DNA of 9,753 nucleotides from an uncultured Bacilli bacterium (GTDB lineage Bacteria > Bacillota_I > Bacilli_A > RF39 > UBA660): the NCBI GenBank assembly GCA_947593275.1, contig CANQDN010000048.1, positions 1 through 9,753 on the forward strand, given 5' to 3'. The notes below the pieces were generated by a model. It was not told where the DNA came from and did not search any database. It saw nothing but the letters and a program-made list of their open reading frames with translations. Both the position numbers and the translations under genes were made by a program. Of the stretch, positions 6,766 to 9,753 are shown one piece after another (the stretch's first letter is position 1; each line of letters starts with the position of its first letter).

Positions 6766-7320
6766 TTATTTAAGCATGTATTTTAAAGCTTCTTTTACTT
6801 GAGATTCTATATCTAGGGAAGCATTAACTTTTGGTAAAACTTTCTTAATTTCGGTATTTTTATAGCCTAAACTTTCTAAGACACTTACTAAATCATCAAA
6901 ATCTCCGGCGCAAGACATATCTTCTTTACTGGCAAGTTTACCTTTTAAGTCTAAGATAATTTGTCTAGCTAACTTTTCGCCAACTTTGGGGAATTTTGTT
7001 AAATATAAGATATTTTCACGATCTATCGCATCAACAATTCCGGATATACTTCCGGTGGCAAGCATAGGCATTGCAATTTTTGGGCCTAAGCCTTTAACAT
7101 CGATAAGTCTTAAAAATAGATTTCTTTCTTCTTTAGTTTTAAAACCATATAAAGTATATTCTTCTTCTTTTACATGATTATATAAAAATACTTGAGTAAT
7201 ACTATCTTTAGCAAAACTATAGGGATTAGCAACATATATTGTATAACCAATATTATTATTTTCTAAAACAATATAATTACTTTCTTGATCCATTACTTTT
7301 CCAATTATATAATTTAACAT
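6766..7320 (-). CDS. ruvA: Holliday junction-binding protein RuvA
   Basis: RuvA binds the four-way junction as a tetramer and loads RuvB. The 184-residue protein has the N-terminal OB-fold domain (about 1-63, with IGYTIYV and EEYTLYGF), two helix-hairpin-helix elements (VKGLGPKIA 75-83 and FPKVGEKLARQII 110-122), and the small C-terminal RuvB-contact domain (about 141-184, with LESLGYKNTEI). Length and order are normal for a slightly short Firmicutes RuvA. AGGTGA sits 6 nt before the ATG at 7320. The gene lies between the hisS terminator and the ruvB promoter and has a promoter of its own. The pairing with ruvB confirms the call. Confidence 0.97.
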   Translation of the reverse strand: MLNYIIGKVMDQESNYIVLENNNIGYTIYVANPYSFAKDSITQVFLYNHVKEEEYTLYGFKTKEERNLFLRLIDVKGLGPKIAMPMLATGSISGIVDAIDRENILYLTKFPKVGEKLARQIILDLKGKLASKEDMSCAGDFDDLVSVLESLGYKNTEIKKVLPKVNASLDIESQVKEALKYMLK

Positions 7321-7338
7321 ATTTATTCACCTATTTCT

Positions 7339-7367
7339 ATAATAGCATACACTTGTTTAAAAGTACA
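7339..7367 (-). promoter_or_regulatory. Extended -10 promoter of ruvA
   Basis: On the minus strand TGC-TATTAT (7347-7339) forms an extended -10. At 17 nt upstream the -35 hexamer TGTACT (7367-7362) matches only 3 of 6 consensus bases, as is common for extended -10 promoters. It lies just downstream of the hisS terminator and about 20 nt before the ruvA ATG. No SOS (LexA) box of the GAACN4GTTC type is visible here. Confidence 0.6.
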
Positions 7368-7375
7368 GCTTTTTT

Positions 7376-7398
7376 AAAAAAACTAACTTTTTGTTAGT
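7376..7398 (-). terminator. Rho-independent terminator of hisS
   Basis: On the minus strand ACTAAC (7398-7393), a five-A loop and GTTAGT (7387-7382) form a perfect 6-bp stem followed by a T run (7381-7376). The 5' arm overlaps the hisS stop codon (7396-7394), so the hairpin is partly inside the gene. Confidence 0.85.
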
Positions 7399-8701
7399 CT
7401 TTAATCCCTTCTAAAACTTCTTTAACTTTATTTATATTATTCATATCTATTGTGTATTCTTTTTTTAGACGCATATCTTTAATTTTAAATGATTTTTCCT
7501 TTAATTCATCTTCACCTAGGATAATTACATAAGGAATATTCTCTTTATTAGCAAAATCGAGGCTTTTTTTCATTTTTTTATCATTCATTTCAATATCAAC
7601 ATGATAACCGAGATTTCTTATCGCATTGGCAAGATTTAAACTTTCTTTTTTAGTATTCATAGGAATTATATAAATATCTAAACCTGTAGAATTAGAAAAT
7701 AGTTCTCTATTTTTTAATAACTCGAAAATACTTGTTAAACCAAAACTGATACCAATTGCGGGATAGAGATTACCATCACTAATAAAGTCGGTGATCATTT
7801 TATCGTAGCGGCCTCCACCCCCGATAGAACCGGTAAGTTTTCCAGTTTTTTCATATACTTCAAAAACATTTCCAGTATAATAGTCTTGACCTCTGGCTAA
7901 AGTGAGATCAAATACACATTCATCTAAAATATTTAAACTTTCTAAATATTCTCTTAAATTAGAGAGTTCCTCTAAACCTTTTGTTATCTCTGCACTCGAA
8001 GTATCAGCATATTTCTTTTTTAAGTCATCTAAACTTTTAGTAAAATCTTCTTCTAAACTCTTTATAGAACTTTCTTTAAGATCTAAAGCTTTTAAATTTT
8101 TAGTAAATTCTTCTTTAGTTAATTTATCTTTTTTATCAATTACAGTAATTACGGAATTAACTAATTCTTCTTTAATCCCAGCATTTATAATTAAACCACG
8201 CATTAAATTCCGACTATTATATTTAATAATTATAGGTATTTCTAATCTTTTAAAAGCACAAGAGTATAAACTTAATAATTCTGCTTCAATCATTTGACCG
8301 GACAAACCAACAACATCTACATCACATTGGGTAAATTCCCTATCTCTTCCGACTTTTACTGGTCCATCACGAAATACTTTATTAATCTCGAATCTTTTAA
8401 AAGGTAATTTTATATTATTTTTATTTAAAGCAATAAATTTAGCAAAAGGAACTGTTAAATCATAGCGTAAACCTAAATCTCTTTTTCCTTGATCTTTTAG
8501 TCTATAGATTTCTTTTAAAAGATCATTATCTTCATTATATTTACCCGCTAAGATATCATAATAGCATAATATAGGTGTTTCAATAGGCATATAACCATAT
8601 TCTAAAAAAGTTTTCTTTAAGATATGATTAATATATTCTCTAATTCTTTGTTCTTGTGGTAAAAAATCATAACCACCCTTAACATTTTGAATAACCATCA
8701 T
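7394..8701 (-). CDS. hisS: Histidyl-tRNA synthetase
   Basis: Class II synthetase that charges tRNA-His. The 435-residue protein has KGGYDFLP at the N-terminus (8-15), ETPIL (41-45), GLRYDLTVPFAKF (77-89), motif 2 FKRFEINKVFRDG (101-113) leading into REFTQCDVDVVG (121-132), the histidine-specific LARGQDYYTG (268-277), GGGGRYDK (294-301), and an alpha/beta anticodon-binding domain from about 340. YDLTVP and QCDVDVVG place it with the HisS variant shared by eukaryotes and some Firmicutes, and not with the E. coli LRPEGT type. A HisZ paralogue is unlikely because motif 2 and the anticodon domain are intact. The first of two adjacent ATGs fits the AGGA site, 6 nt upstream. It lies 31 nt behind tRNA-Arg with no promoter or T-box visible between them, so it is probably transcribed together with the tRNA. 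Confidence 0.96.
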   Translation of the reverse strand: MMVIQNVKGGYDFLPQEQRIREYINHILKKTFLEYGYMPIETPILCYYDILAGKYNEDNDLLKEIYRLKDQGKRDLGLRYDLTVPFAKFIALNKNNIKLPFKRFEINKVFRDGPVKVGRDREFTQCDVDVVGLSGQMIEAELLSLYSCAFKRLEIPIIIKYNSRNLMRGLIINAGIKEELVNSVITVIDKKDKLTKEEFTKNLKALDLKESSIKSLEEDFTKSLDDLKKKYADTSSAEITKGLEELSNLREYLESLNILDECVFDLTLARGQDYYTGNVFEVYEKTGKLTGSIGGGGRYDKMITDFISDGNLYPAIGISFGLTSIFELLKNRELFSNSTGLDIYIIPMNTKKESLNLANAIRNLGYHVDIEMNDKKMKKSLDFANKENIPYVIILGEDELKEKSFKIKDMRLKKEYTIDMNNINKVKEVLEGIKD

Positions 8702-8732
8702 AAATCTTCCTTCCCCAATTAATTACTTAAAA

Positions 8733-8809
8733 TGGTGTCCCAGATGAGATTCGAACTCATGATCTTTAGCGTCGGAGGCTAATATTCTATCCAGCTGAAC
8801 TACTGGGAC
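8733..8809 (-). tRNA. tRNA-Arg(CCG), CCA encoded
   Basis: A complete 77-nt cloverleaf on the minus strand. The acceptor stem is GTCCCAG/CTGGGAC, the D stem GTTC/GAAT, the anticodon stem TTAGC/GCTAA, and the T arm ATGAG-TTCGAAT-CTCAT. The discriminator is A and CCA is encoded (8735-8733). The 7-nt loop CTCCGAC gives anticodon CCG (plus-strand 8773-8775), which reads the codon CGG. A20 in the D loop and A73 agree with bacterial Arg identity. G1-C72 and A73 do not look like tRNA-Trp. It sits 48 nt after rseP and 31 nt before hisS. Confidence 0.97.
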
Positions 8810-8818
8810 ATATAAGTT

Positions 8819-8827
8819 ATTTTATCA
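8819..8827 (-). promoter_or_regulatory. Possible extended -10 promoter for tRNA-Arg(CCG) and hisS
   Basis: On the minus strand TGA-TAAAAT (8827-8819) lies 9 nt before the tRNA 5' end, at about the right distance for transcription to start just ahead of the tRNA. No good -35 is visible, since the expected position falls in the T-rich tail of the rseP terminator. The rseP terminator directly upstream makes a promoter here necessary unless read-through is high. Confidence 0.4.
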
Positions 8828-8840
8828 TAATTTTAGAAAA

Positions 8841-8870
8841 TAAAAAAGACTTTCTTTTTAAGAAAATCTT
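8841..8870 (-). terminator. Rho-independent terminator of rseP
   Basis: On the minus strand an 11-bp stem, AAGATTTTCTT (8870-8860) with AAGAAAGTCTT (8856-8846), has one T-G wobble and a 3-nt loop. It is followed by TTTTA and further T. The rseP stop codon (8860-8858) lies at the top of the hairpin, so the 5' arm encodes the last residues of the protein. Confidence 0.85.
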
Positions 8871-9753
8871 ATTATATCAAATATAGTTATATAAATCATT
8901 AATAAAATTAATAAGAAGAAGAATATTGTATGACACCAATTTTCAAATTTTTGATTTATAGGACTACCTTTAATCTTTTCAATAATTAAGAAGAAAATTC
9001 TTCCTCCATCAAAAGCGGGAATAGGTAAAATATTAATTAAACCAACATTAATACTTAAGAACGCTATTAAGTATACTACTTGTTCTAAGCCTATCGCCAT
9101 ACTTTCTCCTACAACATGATATATACCTACAGGACCTGATAAATTATTAACGGCAATTTTACCAGTAAATAAATTAACTACTGTAAGCCACATTGTTTCA
9201 ATTAAACTAGTAAACTTTAAGAAAGCAAATTTTATACTGGCTAAAAATCCATGAGTAGTTTCACTAGCAACCTTAAAGCCAAATTGTTGTTGTTCTTCTC
9301 CTGTATCTTCATTTTTAATAATACTTGGTTTTACATGATAATTATCTGTACTTCCATCAGCATGTTTAATTTTTAGATCATATACCCCATCTTTATCTTT
9401 CATATAAAGTAGGATTTGAGCTTTATCCCAACTCCAAACTTTTTTTCCATTAACTTCTATAATTGTGTCGCCCACTTTAATTCCGGATGCAGCGATAGCA
9501 CTACCATCTATTATTTCGCCAATTTTAGGAGTTAGGCTTTGAGCACCCCAGATTAAAGCCATTAAAAATAAGATAATAAGCGCTAAAACAAAGTTATTAA
9601 ATACTCCGGCGGCTAAAATAATTACTCTTTGATACCATTTTTTATTGCACATAAACTCATCTTTAGGGATTTTTTTAGTATCATCATCTTCATATACTTC
9701 ACCAGCCATGGAAACAAATCCCCCAATAGGAAATGCTCTTATATAAAATATTC
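8858..9753 (-). CDS. rseP: Site-2-type intramembrane zinc metalloprotease RseP/RasP (5' end missing)
   Basis: Membrane protease that cuts substrates such as anti-sigma factors or signal-peptide remnants within the bilayer. The frame stays open past an internal ATG at 9709 to the window edge, adding 14 codons that read RAFPIGGFVS before MAGE. This is the conserved PIGG(Y/F)V-MAGE block of the family, so 9709 is not the start and 298 residues are visible. The HEXXH zinc motif and first membrane segment are outside the window. Seen here are a membrane segment with AAGVFNNFVLA, a PDZ domain (PKIGEIIDGSAIAASGIKVGDTI onward, read in two parts), LSGPVGI, the second active-site motif NILPIPAFDGGR, and a C-terminal membrane helix. 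The residue pattern is normal for Gram-positive RasP. A strong terminator overlaps its stop. Confidence 0.95.
   Translation of the reverse strand, partial: IFYIRAFPIGGFVSMAGEVYEDDDTKKIPKDEFMCNKKWYQRVIILAAGVFNNFVLALIILFLMALIWGAQSLTPKIGEIIDGSAIAASGIKVGDTIIEVNGKKVWSWDKAQILLYMKDKDGVYDLKIKHADGSTDNYHVKPSIIKNEDTGEEQQQFGFKVASETTHGFLASIKFAFLKFTSLIETMWLTVVNLFTGKIAVNNLSGPVGIYHVVGESMAIGLEQVVYLIAFLSINVGLINILPIPAFDGGRIFFLIIEKIKGSPINQKFENWCHTIFFFLLILLMIYITIFDIIRFS

Noticed and set aside
6986..7177. 63-codon open frame on the plus strand
   Set aside because: It lies wholly antisense to ruvA, has no ribosome binding site, and shows no family motif; it is a shadow of the real gene.
7902..8297. 131-codon open frame on the plus strand
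   Set aside because: It is antisense to hisS and very rich in Ser, Leu and Lys, as expected from reverse reading of AT-rich coding DNA, with no start signals.
8702..8732. T-box or other riboswitch ahead of hisS
   Set aside because: Only 31 nt lie between the tRNA and the start codon, too short for a T-box, and there is no hairpin or T-box sequence.
9707..9709. ATG as the start of rseP
   Set aside because: The frame continues upstream with the conserved PIGGFVS block to the window edge, so the gene is truncated and this Met is internal.
1..9753. TGA-as-Trp code (Mollicutes type)
   Set aside because: All housekeeping genes read through with TGG for Trp and without in-frame TGA, and stops are TAA or TAG where checked; nothing requires code 4.
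1..9753. CRISPR array, insertion sequence or integration site at the tRNA
   Set aside because: No spaced direct repeats, transposase-like frame or duplicated tRNA 3' end is visible; both flanks of the tRNA are housekeeping genes.

Overview
This is an AT-rich chromosomal window from a low-GC Gram-positive bacterium. Strong AGGAG/AGGTGA ribosome binding sites, sigma-A-type promoters, rho-independent terminators and the sequences of the housekeeping proteins all point to the Bacilli. An uncultured gut-type lineage near the Mollicutes/Erysipelotrichia is my best inference, and the genetic code appears standard. The window splits into a conserved housekeeping block (about 1929-9753, all on the minus strand) and an accessory end (about 1-1902).

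Reading the minus strand in its transcription direction, the housekeeping block runs: rseP (5' end outside the window, own terminator); a tRNA-Arg(CCG) with encoded CCA; hisS 31 nt behind it, ending in its own terminator; ruvA with an extended -10 promoter; then a second promoter and a tight five-gene run, ruvB-folD-glyA-tmk-queA. Gaps inside that run are 0-13 nt. It ends at a hairpin that probably serves as a bidirectional terminator with the convergent regulator gene. RuvA and RuvB form the Holliday-junction branch-migration motor. FolD and GlyA make and interconvert one-carbon folates, including the 5,10-methylene-THF used for dTMP synthesis. Tmk phosphorylates dTMP, and QueA performs a late step of tRNA queuosine synthesis. 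The folate/dTMP genes sit between ruvB and queA, which are often direct neighbours in Firmicutes.

The accessory end has a plus-strand gene for a small protein with two helix-turn-helix domains (1450-1902). A large membrane-anchored, probably extracellular protein is transcribed divergently from it (minus strand, 1292 down to 1 and beyond). Between them lie two facing promoters and short repeats that could be operators. The most striking signal is at the cut C-terminal end of the surface protein. Just after a YWTMSP motif, base composition changes abruptly: GC is 24 of 44 bases, A is depleted, and NNC codons alternate with A-free codons. This is what adenine-directed mutagenesis by a diversity-generating retroelement (DGR) would leave in a variable region of a C-type-lectin-fold target. 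The template repeat and reverse transcriptase would lie outside the window, so this remains a well-supported hypothesis.
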